This document shows positions 1 through 7,632 of a stretch of 64,000 nucleotides of DNA, in pieces. Under the pieces are notes generated by a model. That model was given only the letters and a program-made list of their open reading frames with translations. It had not been told where the DNA came from and ran no database searches. The position numbers and the translations under genes are program-made. Position 1 is the stretch's first letter, and each line of letters begins with the position of its first letter. The DNA lies in NCBI RefSeq assembly GCF_030813435.1, contig NZ_JAUSUG010000004.1:216730-280729 (forward strand), in the 5' to 3' direction. This DNA is from Evansella vedderi (GTDB lineage: Bacteria; Bacillota; Bacilli; Bacillales; Salisediminibacteriaceae).

Positions 1-68
1 TTCTGTTTTACTTTTGATCTGTTTATTTGGATTTTCGGTGTCTCTTGAATTACTTTTCCACTTTCCAC
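1..68 (-). CDS. Possible 5' end of a gene running off the left edge
   Basis: A minus-strand frame starting with GTG at 68 stays open to the window edge (22 codons, beginning VESGKVIQETPK). A purine-rich AGAGGTGGG lies just upstream at usual spacing. The nearby ATG at 70 is in another frame and stops after six codons. The fragment is hydrophilic and I recognise nothing in it. If real it belongs to the cargo of the leftmost element. Too short to be sure. Confidence 0.3.
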   Translation of the reverse strand, partial: MESGKVIQETPKIQINRSKVKQ

Positions 69-359
69 ATATCCCACCTCTTTAACATCAAGATTTATAT
101 TTATTATTCTATCTGATGCTAGAATTGTTATTGGGCAAAAATTATTACTCATATGTGCAAAATATTGACTTTCGACTTTTCAATAGCACTACAATAGGAG
201 CCTCTTAAAAAAGCTTGTGGTTTTTGGGCAAAAAAGACATCTATTTCGAGATGTCCACTTATTTATTCTATCGACAAGATTATATAAAACCGATTGAAAG
301 GAGAATCATTAGAAAATAGTGGTACTTTCTATTGATATGTTGAACATGTTCATTGCTCC
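69..359. other. AT-rich spacer without a recognisable gene
   Basis: No frame looks coding. The only structure is a short hairpin near 235-262 (GACATCT ... AGATGTC) without a clear T-run. The stretch sits between a possible truncated gene and the first integrase remnant and is probably decayed element DNA. Confidence 0.4.
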
Positions 360-518
360 CTTTACCTCAATTCTTGCAGAGGCTGGTGTCGTACTGAAAC
401 AAATCACGGACCGGTTTTGCCATACAGATGACAAAAATACGAAAATGTCTATCTCCAGATTACTCAAGAAATGAAAAAAGAAGCTTATCATAAGTTTGAT
501 CAACTTATGATAAGCCTT
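360..518 (+). pseudogene. Tyrosine integrase 3' remnant (copy 1)
   Basis: The sequence parallels the 3' end of the intact integrase ending at 41212. Recognisable stretches correspond to LLAEAGVSLEQIMDRLGHTDDQITKNVYLHVTQEMKKEA, but indels and substitutions break the frame. It ends in a near-perfect hairpin (arms 483-496 and 502-515) where the integrase gene ends. It points toward the attachment core at 789-824, the same geometry as the intact gene. I read it as the decayed integrase of an older insertion. Certain as homology, not functional. Confidence 0.8.
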
Positions 519-524
519 TGTTAA

Positions 525-653
525 ATTTCTCACCTTCTTGGGATTATAACAATCCTTGTTTTGGTCATTGTTTTCATCAAAACACCCAACCTTAAACACA
601 CCCTTGCGCTATTTTTAACGATAAGCGGAATCACTTTTTTGCATTCGAAGTGA
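525..653 (+). pseudogene. Fragment of a small membrane protein
   Basis: One plus-strand frame is open for 42 codons up to TGA at 651. It encodes a strongly hydrophobic stretch (LLGIITILVLVIVFIKTP) and a second hydrophobic stretch, with no start codon or ribosome binding site. It lies between two integrase-tail remnants, so it looks like the C-terminal end of a membrane protein carried by a lost element. Family unknown. Confidence 0.25.
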
Positions 654-680
654 CTATTTTAATGTGTTTGAAGGTGTACA

Positions 681-735
681 TATGAAACTAAAAAAGAAGC
701 TTCTCACAAGTTATATAACTAATGAGAAGCCTTCT
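681..735 (+). pseudogene. Integrase 3' tail remnant (copy 2)
   Basis: About 55 bp match the last codons of the intact integrase and its terminator-like hairpin (AAAAAAGAAGCTTCTC ... TGAGAAGCC). It lies directly before the arm-type sites of the first att junction. Two integrase tails within 400 bp (this and 360-518) imply at least two insertions left of the nrd module. Confidence 0.6.
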
Positions 736-737
736 TT

Positions 738-966
738 ATATACCTATTGTTAGTATTTATGTTAGCAAATCGTAGGCAAACCCTTATAAATCAAGGGTTT
801 GAGCGGTCATCACATCATGCCGCCCCTTAGGTGAGAGTGTGTAATATCTATAACATCGTGTGATTAGAGTGCGGTATATTAGGGTTTTGTTAATTTGTTA
901 CTGTAACATTTTTAACTTGATTTAACCGTTTTTCACTAGATTGCGTTAGCAAAATGTTAGCAAACA
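738..966 (+). repeat. att junction repeat, copy a
   Basis: This is the first of three about 230-bp related copies (others at 5780-6012 and 10727-10950). In order it holds left arm-type sites (GTTAG repeats, about 748-770), a core around 789-824 (TCAAGGGTTTGAG then CATCATGCCGCC), a conserved spacer (GGTGAGAG, AGAGTGCGGTAT, AACCGTTTTTCACT) and right arm sites GTTAGCAAAATGTTAGCA at about 945-962. CATCATGCCGCC is the complement of the last codons of groEL, so the core derives from the groEL 3' end. Arms on both sides fit a junction between two tandem elements. Confidence 0.75.
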
Positions 967-1137
967 TTTGTTTATATTATTAGTTAAAAAAGCTTCGTTT
1001 TATAAACTAGCATCGCTTTTGATATATGTGTCTATACCACAGCAGTCAAAATAGCCCGTACCCGTTTGCATCATAAAATAAAATGACCTGATTAATGAAA
1101 ACCACATATTCAACACTATTTGACTTTCCATTTATTT

Positions 1138-1584
1138 TTATATTGTTTTGTATTTATTTATTAGGGCCTTTACAAACCTGTCTACTCTATCCACATCTTG
1201 TAGCTGAGGACTTAACTCAACTTTTAAAGTAGCAGCTAATGTGCTTCTGACATATAGCATGTCACGAAATTTATCAACCGCTCCACAAAAATGTTCATAG
1301 AAACTGTCACCTGTTCCAAATACTCCACTAATTATTCTTTTTCCTGACATACATTCCATTGAACGGTAAACCCTCACCATCTCTTTAGGAATTTCCCCAT
1401 TTCCCCAAGTATAAGTTCCAATAGAAACAATATCATATTTACTTAGGATACTAGCATCAAAATTTTTAATCGAGATGATATCTACTTTGACGTTAAAATT
1501 GAGAAATTTATAGTAAACCATCTCAGCTAATTCTTTCGTATTTCCGGTTTTCGATGTGTAAATAATTGCTACTTTTATCTTCAT
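1138..1584 (-). CDS. nrdI: Flavodoxin-like protein of the RNR operon (NrdI role likely)
   Basis: A 148-aa flavodoxin fold. The N-terminal phosphate loop IIYTSKTGNTKE binds FMN, followed by GTYTWGNGEIP and GTGDSFYEHFCGAVD, the loops that surround the flavin. In class Ib ribonucleotide reductase systems the flavodoxin-like NrdI supplies oxidant to build the Mn-tyrosyl radical in NrdF. The loop pattern and length are closer to a short-chain flavodoxin than to a compact 120-aa NrdI, so the partner role is inferred from position. The ATG at 1584 starts one base after the nrdF stop, implying translational coupling; a longer in-frame start would overlap nrdF. Confidence 0.75.
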   Translation of the reverse strand: MKIKVAIIYTSKTGNTKELAEMVYYKFLNFNVKVDIISIKNFDASILSKYDIVSIGTYTWGNGEIPKEMVRVYRSMECMSGKRIISGVFGTGDSFYEHFCGAVDKFRDMLYVRSTLAATLKVELSPQLQDVDRVDRFVKALINKYKTI

Positions 1585-1585
1585 A

Positions 1586-2632
1586 TTACAATTCATCAAA
1601 ACCGTTTGTTTGTGTAACTTTCGAATAAGTTCGTGATTTTTGCTCAAAAAAATCTGATTTTGTATCGTTAATCATTTCATCGCTAAATACATGTATCCAA
1701 GGCATAGGATTGCTTCTTTCTTGATATAAGTTCTTTAAACCTAGTTGTCGTAAGCGTTTATTAGCAAGGTATTCAATATAGCCCTCAAATTCTTCTAAAT
1801 CAATTCCTTCTATGTCAGCCAAAATATAATCTGCCCATTCTTTTTCGAGCTTCTTTGCGGTGTCAATCGTTTTATACACATACTCAATATTCTCTGATGT
1901 ATTCAGCTCTTGATTTTCAGTTAACAGGATACGTATAAACTGAGAAATAAAATACGCGTGTTGCATTTCATCTCGCTGAATATAGCTAATCATCGTACTC
2001 GTTTTCAACATTTTTTGTTGCCGAGCCAAGTGGTAGAAGAAAGCAAATCCAGCATAAAAGTATATCCCTTCCAAATTGACTGAGTTAACTCCGAGCTTAA
2101 ATAACGTTTCTGGGGTAGGCTTTCTTCTAAATTCTTCATATGCTTCTAAAATCAATTCATTGCGTTTCTTTACTATCGGATCACTCTTCGCTTGATCAAA
2201 TCTCGCATTTTGTTCACTCAGTGGAACAAGTGAGCTGAGAATATATGAATACGATTCATTATGCACAGCTTCTTGTTGTGAAATCACCGCAAATATTGCT
2301 TTAAAGCTTGAATCAGTAACATAATCCATCACCTGGCTCATTGTAGGTGTTTGCAGACTGTCAAGGGACGCTAGTTGTGTGTTAATTCGAAGAAAAACAT
2401 TTTGTTCTATTTCACTCAGCCGCCCCCATTGCTTAATATCATCTTGCATATTAATTTCTTGAGCCTTCCAGAAATTCGATAATAAAGTTTGATATAAATC
2501 ATACATTTGTGGATAAGCAATATCATTCCAATTTAAAAGGCCTGAGGACTCGCCGTTAATAATCCCTGTAGATTTATTAGGGAAATCTGGGTTTAGTAGT
2601 TTAATTTTAGTCAGTTCTGTATTTACTAGCAT
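1586..2632 (-). CDS. nrdF: Class Ib ribonucleotide reductase beta subunit NrdF
   Basis: A 348-aa di-metal radical subunit that generates the tyrosyl radical used by NrdE to reduce ribonucleotides. Metal-ligand motifs are visible: QQEAVHNESYSYIL (Glu, His and the candidate radical Tyr), EGIYFYAGFAFFYHLA and YIQRDEMQHAYF (Glu/His pair). Length is slightly above the usual 320-340. The C-terminal tail should dock into NrdE. It lies between nrdE and the flavodoxin gene on the same strand, so one transcript likely covers all three. It sits between two att junctions, so it is mobile cargo and may duplicate a chromosomal RNR. Confidence 0.93.
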   Translation of the reverse strand: MLVNTELTKIKLLNPDFPNKSTGIINGESSGLLNWNDIAYPQMYDLYQTLLSNFWKAQEINMQDDIKQWGRLSEIEQNVFLRINTQLASLDSLQTPTMSQVMDYVTDSSFKAIFAVISQQEAVHNESYSYILSSLVPLSEQNARFDQAKSDPIVKKRNELILEAYEEFRRKPTPETLFKLGVNSVNLEGIYFYAGFAFFYHLARQQKMLKTSTMISYIQRDEMQHAYFISQFIRILLTENQELNTSENIEYVYKTIDTAKKLEKEWADYILADIEGIDLEEFEGYIEYLANKRLRQLGLKNLYQERSNPMPWIHVFSDEMINDTKSDFFEQKSRTYSKVTQTNGFDEL

Positions 2633-2693
2633 TAATAAGACCCCTCCTAAGAATTTATATTGTCCTGTTTATAATTATCAACGGAATTTATTA

Positions 2694-2737
2694 GAGTCTG
2701 TTCAAAAAGGTGGGTTTTGAGTTTTTTGAACAGACTC
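2694..2737. repeat. 15-bp perfect inverted repeat between nrdE and nrdF
   Basis: Arms GAGTCTGTTCAAAAA (2694-2708) and its exact complement (2723-2737) flank a 14-base loop. It could be an mRNA hairpin that tunes or stabilises nrdF relative to nrdE, or a short terminal-repeat relic. Further transposon structure is absent, and a T-run does not follow in the minus direction, so a strong terminator is unlikely. Confidence 0.6.
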
Positions 2738-2812
2738 GAAGCAATGAGCGAAGCCATTGACAAAATACTTATTGAACAATCTATTTTTAGAATTCCTCAA
2801 ATCTTTCTTAAT

Positions 2813-5101
2813 CTAACTGTGGCAAGCTTCACACTCTTCAATCTCTGTTTGGGATGTACTTCTTACGTAATAAGTTGTTTTTAATCGTTGATTCCAAGCT
2901 TCCATATGAATATTTAGTAAGTCTTTCGCTTTAATATCATGTCGAACATATAGATTAAAACTTATCGCTTGGTCAATATGCCTTTGACGTGCTGCATTCT
3001 GTCTAATACTCCATATCTGGTCTAGCTCATGCCGTGAACGTCGATAGTAATTATACGTATGATGATTTAACTCTGGTGCCGTGACTTTAAATTTAAAGTT
3101 TTTCTTTTCTTCTGCATATTCAACTGCATAAATTGGGTCTATTCCGTCTGTTGATCCACCAATTTTAGCAGTAGAAGAGTTTGGTGCTACAGCCATCATC
3201 CATCCATTTCTGACACCGTATTCAGCAACATTTGCTCGTAATTGCTCCCAACGTTCTCCTGTGTAATTTTTCCGGTCAAAATAAATTCCTGTATGCCATT
3301 CAGATCCTTCAAATTCTCCATATGGCCCTTTTTCTTTTGCAAGTTCCATGGACGAACGAATGGTATAATAAGCGATGTCTTCATAAAGCTTGTCCGCATA
3401 TTTAACGGATTCCTCTGATTCCCAGTAAAGTTTCTTTTTTGCAAGAAGATGGTGCCAACCAAATGTCCCTAAACCGACCGCACGGTATTTTTCGTTTGTT
3501 TGTTGCGCTTGTCCAACAGGAATGCTATTAATATCAATGACATTATCAAGCATTCTCATCTGAATCGGGATTAAACGTTCTAGAACTCCTGCACTCACTA
3601 CTTGAGGAAGATTAATCGACGATAAATTACACACAACAAAATCTCCTGGTTTCCGTACAATCACAATGTTTCCTTCATCATCTTGATATTCTTTTGTTAC
3701 AATAGTCGGAGACATATTTTGAGCAATTTCCGTACATAAATTGCTGCAATAAATGGATGTTCTCCCTCTCCCAGCCACATGTTTATTAGGATTCTGACGA
3801 TTTACTTCATCTCTATAAAACATGTATGGGGTACCCGTTTCTAACTGTGCTACCATAATTCTCGCCATTATATCCATTGCTCGGTAAGTGTTCCTTTGTA
3901 GTAGAGGATGATTTACCGCTTCTTCATATTTTTCTGTAAAAAGCCTCTCTTCCTCTTCATCATAGAAGTCTTCTAATCCAAGAGGGTTCCCGTTTTCATC
4001 CTTCCATCCCATCACCTGTTTTACTTGGTGGGGACAAAACGTATGCCACTGTCCAATACTCCGCCCGTTCTCATCGACTTCCTTCAACTTTTCCATGAAA
4101 AGATCAGGTACCGATACACCCGTGAAAATATCGTGGGCTTTACGTCGTTCATCACCGTTATTCGTTTTTAAATCTAGAAAACCATTCATTATATCTTTAT
4201 GGAATAAATCTAAATATACAGCCACCGCTCCCTGCCGCTGTCCCAACTGGTCTACACTAACAGCTGTATCATTAATTAAGCGAATCCACGGTATGACCCC
4301 TGACGAATTTCCTTTAAACTTTTTAATATCTGAACCAAGTGCACGAACTTTACCATAATATATACCAATTCCACCACCATCTTTACTCAATCTTGCAATA
4401 TCCCAATTATTTAAGTAAATACTGTCTAATGAATCATCCACAGTATCTATAAAACAAGATGAGAGTTGACCATAGCTTTTTCCAGCATTAGCAAGAGTTG
4501 GTGTTGCCACTGTCATATATAAATTGCTTAAAGCCCAATATGCTTCTATAACTAATTTCAGCCTTTGAGACTTCGTTTCACCTTTCATTAATTCCATTGC
4601 AATAATCATAAAACGCTCTTGTGGCAGTTCAAAAATATTCCCTTCATGATCCTTTGCTAAGTATCGGTCTGCTAGCAAAAACAAACCGATATAATTAAAC
4701 ATCTCGTCACGTTCTGGCGCTATTTCCTTTTCAAGTTCAATTATTTCATTCATGGAGTATGTATTTAAAAGGCTATCCGAATATATTCCTTTAGAAGTTA
4801 AAGTTTCTATCAAATGATATAAATTACCATATTTCTTTGTTCGTGGATAACTACGGTTTTTTGAAGCTTTCTCATAAAGCTCATTTAGATAAAGGTTTGC
4901 TGCTAAAAAGGTCCAGTCAGGCTCTTCCATTTTGATCTGATTTAAAGCATAGAACATCGCTTGTTGATTGCCTTTTATTTCATCTGCCTTCATTTCAGTT
5001 AATCTATCCTTTATTTCTTTTGTGTCCAGCCCATATTTTTTTCCAACTGTATCAACAATTCTTAAAACAATGTCAAGTTCAGAATGGATTTGTGTGATCA
5101 T
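2813..5101 (-). CDS. nrdE: Class Ib ribonucleotide reductase alpha subunit NrdE
   Basis: A 762-aa catalytic subunit that reduces ribonucleoside diphosphates to deoxyribonucleotides. Features: redox cysteine in QLSSCFIDT (Cys216), active-site NLCTE (Cys456, thiyl radical), second redox cysteine in DFVVCNLSS (about 489), the PNSSTAKIGGSTDGIDPIY phosphate-binding region, and C-terminal CEACHS (CxxC) that accepts electrons from a redoxin. It is about 50 residues longer than a typical NrdE. The start ATG follows GGGAGGAAATCAC. The leader carries a cobalamin riboswitch and terminator, so expression should fall when B12 is plentiful. First gene of the nrdE-nrdF-flavodoxin operon. Confidence 0.93.
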   Translation of the reverse strand: MITQIHSELDIVLRIVDTVGKKYGLDTKEIKDRLTEMKADEIKGNQQAMFYALNQIKMEEPDWTFLAANLYLNELYEKASKNRSYPRTKKYGNLYHLIETLTSKGIYSDSLLNTYSMNEIIELEKEIAPERDEMFNYIGLFLLADRYLAKDHEGNIFELPQERFMIIAMELMKGETKSQRLKLVIEAYWALSNLYMTVATPTLANAGKSYGQLSSCFIDTVDDSLDSIYLNNWDIARLSKDGGGIGIYYGKVRALGSDIKKFKGNSSGVIPWIRLINDTAVSVDQLGQRQGAVAVYLDLFHKDIMNGFLDLKTNNGDERRKAHDIFTGVSVPDLFMEKLKEVDENGRSIGQWHTFCPHQVKQVMGWKDENGNPLGLEDFYDEEEERLFTEKYEEAVNHPLLQRNTYRAMDIMARIMVAQLETGTPYMFYRDEVNRQNPNKHVAGRGRTSIYCSNLCTEIAQNMSPTIVTKEYQDDEGNIVIVRKPGDFVVCNLSSINLPQVVSAGVLERLIPIQMRMLDNVIDINSIPVGQAQQTNEKYRAVGLGTFGWHHLLAKKKLYWESEESVKYADKLYEDIAYYTIRSSMELAKEKGPYGEFEGSEWHTGIYFDRKNYTGERWEQLRANVAEYGVRNGWMMAVAPNSSTAKIGGSTDGIDPIYAVEYAEEKKNFKFKVTAPELNHHTYNYYRRSRHELDQIWSIRQNAARQRHIDQAISFNLYVRHDIKAKDLLNIHMEAWNQRLKTTYYVRSTSQTEIEECEACHS

Positions 5102-5120
5102 GTGATTTCCTCCCTATAAA

Positions 5121-5153
5121 TTAAAAATATCCGCCCAATGAATTGAGCGGATG
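5121..5153 (-). terminator. Intrinsic terminator of the cobalamin riboswitch
   Basis: On the minus strand ATCCGCTCAA pairs with TTGGGCGGAT across a short loop and is followed by a T-rich run, 20-30 bases before the nrdE start. Upstream, GATGAAACG (about 5205-5213) can pair with CGTTTCATC, which overlaps the 5' arm of this stem. A terminator/antiterminator switch is therefore possible. Confidence 0.75.
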
Positions 5154-5237
5154 AAACGATAGCAAATATAGGCAGAAAAAACCTGTCCTTAGTCGCCACC
5201 GTTTCATCTTCTCAATCCCCGAAGAAGGTGAAACATC

Positions 5238-5416
5238 TTAAGGTAAGACAGGTCTCCTGACTGATGCTTTAACCTACTTTGAGCCCTTCCCGTATAAGCA
5301 CCTTATCAGTTCTCTTATACAGTGGTCTGCTCATTTCGTCAGCATTTACAGTTGCGGGGGCAGTTTTGGATTCTCACCAAATTCCCTATTAAGCCTATAG
5401 GCATCTTATCTTAAGG
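5238..5416 (-). promoter_or_regulatory. Cobalamin (B12) riboswitch upstream of nrdE
   Basis: On the minus strand the order of conserved elements is GATGCC, GGGAA, GGTGAGAATCC, then ACTGCCCCCGCAACTGTA, a variable arm, and the B12 box AGTCAGGAGACCTGTC (near 5244-5262). This is the classic cobalamin aptamer. With the terminator at 5121-5153 it should switch off the RNR operon when B12 is abundant, which makes sense if a B12-dependent class II RNR exists elsewhere in the genome. Confidence 0.92.
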
Positions 5417-5587
5417 CAAACACTATATATCTAGTTAATTATACTTTATATAACAATATATTGTATTGTTCTCTCTATAAATAGTAGAGTAGATTATTCA
5501 TTTCTGCAAGGGATAAGTTTTCTAACAAGAAAAGTAATTAAAGAATTAATTCTTTTTCCGTTATTTTATCTGTTTTCTATAAATCTG
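5417..5587. other. Promoter region of the nrd operon, otherwise empty
   Basis: Very AT-rich sequence between the riboswitch aptamer and the next integrase remnant. The nrd transcript must start here on the minus strand. I cannot fix a single -35/-10 pair with confidence, and no gene is visible. Confidence 0.35.
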
Positions 5588-5787
5588 AAACCAAGAACTA
5601 CACCGCATAGCTTGAGGCATACGCACACCTCGCTTCTTGCAGAGGCAGGTGTTTCACTGGAACAAACCATGGACCGCCCTTGACCACACAGATGATCGAG
5701 TTACGAAATTATGTACCTCCATGTCACGCACGAAATGAAAGAAGAAGCTTCCCATAGTTTACCCAACTAATGAGAAGCCTCTTTTAT
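5588..5787 (+). pseudogene. Tyrosine integrase 3' remnant (copy 3)
   Basis: About 200 bp align with the 3' end of the intact integrase, starting at its NQELTPHSLRHTHTSLL region and running to the MRSL end and its hairpin (AGCTTCCCAT ... ATGAGAAGCCTC). At least one base is lost near the RLGH motif, so the frame is broken. The whole catalytic region 5' of HxxR is missing. It points to the att core at 5837-5872, exactly as the intact gene points to 41274-41313. Confidence 0.85.
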
Positions 5788-6012
5788 ATACCTGATGTTA
5801 GCATTTTGTTAGCAAACAATAGGCAAACCCTTATATATCAAGGGTTTGAGCGGTCATTACATCATGCCGCCCGTAAGGTGAGAGTGTGTAAGATCTTTCC
5901 CTCTGTGTGCGTAGAGTGCGGTATATCAAGGTTTTGTTAAATTATTACTTTTACATCTTTAACGTGATTTAACCGTTTTTCACTGGATTGCGTTAGCAAA
6001 GTGTTAGCAATG
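5780..6012 (+). repeat. att junction repeat, copy b
   Basis: This copy resembles 738-966 and 10727-10950 throughout. Left arms (GATGTTAGCATTTTGTTAGC) are at about 5797-5816. The core TATCAAGGGTTTGAG ... ACATCATGCCGCCC spans 5837-5872. The right arms GCGTTAGCAAAGTGTTAGCA are at 5990-6009. It separates the nrd module from the TrlF module. Arms on both sides mark an element-element junction. Confidence 0.78.
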
Positions 6013-6055
6013 ATAATATATAAACAACTCCACATTTTTGCAATTTGAAAATATA

Positions 6056-7090
6056 TTAATAATTAAAGGCTGTTAAAACTAACTCTTCGTCATAAATAAT
6101 TCCAAGGATATTACTATACCTTTCTTTAGACTTATAACTTTTCCATCTTACAACTTCACCAGGTATATTCATTACGCTTTTATCTTTAAAAATAACAACC
6201 AGAGCGTTTTCACATTCAACTATTGTTCCATAAGCAGCTCCTGCGCCTGCTATAATTTCACCTTTCCATCCTTGAAAATTTAAAGTTCTAGATTTAAAAT
6301 TTAATTCTTCATTCTCAGAGTCTAATATTGTAACTTCCTCTAATGTACTTGAATTTAATTTACGATAAATTTTATTATTATTCACCCAAGTTACCTTAGT
6401 TATCTCTTCTTTAGCTGAATATTTGTATATTTGATCTTCACCATAAATAATCTCATTTGTATTCATAGGGTTTAATATAAACTCTTCAATATATGAAGAG
6501 CTATAGATGTTATTTTTAACCCAGCTTGTTCTATTAGAGTGCTTTTTTATAATATTTCTAAAACCTTCCTTATAACCCTTATAATTTTTGTTGAGATTAT
6601 TTATGGGTAATAAAAGTTCAAATACACCTTCTTCTCCGCCAGCCAAAGCAACTTTTCCATATGTACCAACACTTATATTGTAAAATGGCATATCTGTTAT
6701 TTTTTCAAATTTTCCCATGTCATTTAAAAAAGATATAAACAATCCATCATCCGTATTAATTAATATATTTTCATTATATGAATTAATAGAGGTTATTACA
6801 TCTCCTGTTGGAGTTAATTCCTTTTTATCTAGATATCTGTCTAAATCAAAGCGAGAAAGGTATATATCATTATAATGACCAGTAATATCTTTTTCTTTAA
6901 TTATTTGATTTATCATTGATCCGTTATATAAGCTATATATAAAATCACCGTATTTATGAGAAATCTCTCTTAAAATTTCTTCCCAATTATAAATTTCTAT
7001 TTCTCCTTCAAAGTTCCATAAGAATAACTTGTTATATTTAATTAAAAAATCCCAGTATTCGCCTTCAATTCTTAGACTCATAGCTGTCAT
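6056..7090 (-). CDS. Unknown beta-rich protein, second gene of a pair
   Basis: A 344-aa protein I do not recognise. Composition and alternation suggest repeated beta strands with short blades (LFLWNFEGEIEIYNW, ENILINTDDGLFISF, KVALAGGEEGVFELL, ENALVVIFKDKSV), so a beta-propeller-like fold is plausible but unproven. No membrane segment or signal peptide. Its ATG overlaps the stop codon of the upstream 139-aa gene (TAATG), so the two are translationally coupled and probably act together. Location between two att junctions, beside a TrlF-type ATPase, makes defence or element maintenance a reasonable inference only. Confidence 0.6.
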   Translation of the reverse strand: MTAMSLRIEGEYWDFLIKYNKLFLWNFEGEIEIYNWEEILREISHKYGDFIYSLYNGSMINQIIKEKDITGHYNDIYLSRFDLDRYLDKKELTPTGDVITSINSYNENILINTDDGLFISFLNDMGKFEKITDMPFYNISVGTYGKVALAGGEEGVFELLLPINNLNKNYKGYKEGFRNIIKKHSNRTSWVKNNIYSSSYIEEFILNPMNTNEIIYGEDQIYKYSAKEEITKVTWVNNNKIYRKLNSSTLEEVTILDSENEELNFKSRTLNFQGWKGEIIAGAGAAYGTIVECENALVVIFKDKSVMNIPGEVVRWKSYKSKERYSNILGIIYDEELVLTAFNY

Positions 7091-7509
7091 TAGATATCAC
7101 AACCTCTATTATCTACTATTTTCCCCATTTGACTTTTCCTTATAATACCTTTATTGACCCATTCCTTTAATATTTTCGTAGGTGGCTTGTCGTGAATTGA
7201 TTCTCTATAATCCACTGGATAGCCATGCCACTCAGAATTTTTAGTACTGTCAACAAATTTAGCAATTTTAACCCATTCTAGTGACCTGTTTTTTCCTAAT
7301 TTTTCATTACTAGAATTGATTCTATGTAAAGACCCCCCTTTATAATCTTTAAAAATCCAATTTTCATCACACATTAAAGCAAATGAGTTAAATTCTTCAT
7401 CTTGATTTATTTTCCACTCTGATTTATTGCGGTTTTGTAAGTTTCTATGTAGGTCTGAAAATATGTAAGTACAGTCATTATACTTTCTAGTTTGATGCCC
7501 ATTTGGCAT
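7090..7509 (-). CDS. Unknown 139-aa protein, first gene of a pair
   Basis: A soluble protein without a family I can name. It is rich in Asn, Lys and Trp and has a conserved-looking C-terminal block (WHGYPVDYRESIHDKPPTKI followed by LKEWVNKGIIRKSQMGKI) that reads like a small winged or helical domain. AAAGGAGG lies six bases before the ATG at 7509, which favours this start over the in-frame TTG two codons upstream. It overlaps the downstream 344-aa gene by four bases. A fixed two-gene cassette in the same module as trlF. Function unknown. Confidence 0.6.
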   Translation of the reverse strand: MPNGHQTRKYNDCTYIFSDLHRNLQNRNKSEWKINQDEEFNSFALMCDENWIFKDYKGGSLHRINSSNEKLGKNRSLEWVKIAKFVDSTKNSEWHGYPVDYRESIHDKPPTKILKEWVNKGIIRKSQMGKIVDNRGCDI

Positions 7510-7632
7510 TTTCAAACCTCCTTTAAATCTTATTTTTTAATCAAACCGGGCAAATTCCAATAATTTCGAGTGCTAAGCACAAGAAAAAATCACATTATTA
7601 ACCTGCTAAAATACATTTTCATTAGACCCATA

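Noticed and set aside
309..599. 96-aa minus-strand frame
   Set aside because: It runs antisense across an integrase tail and a membrane-protein fragment, and has no ribosome binding site; its sequence is explained by the remnants.
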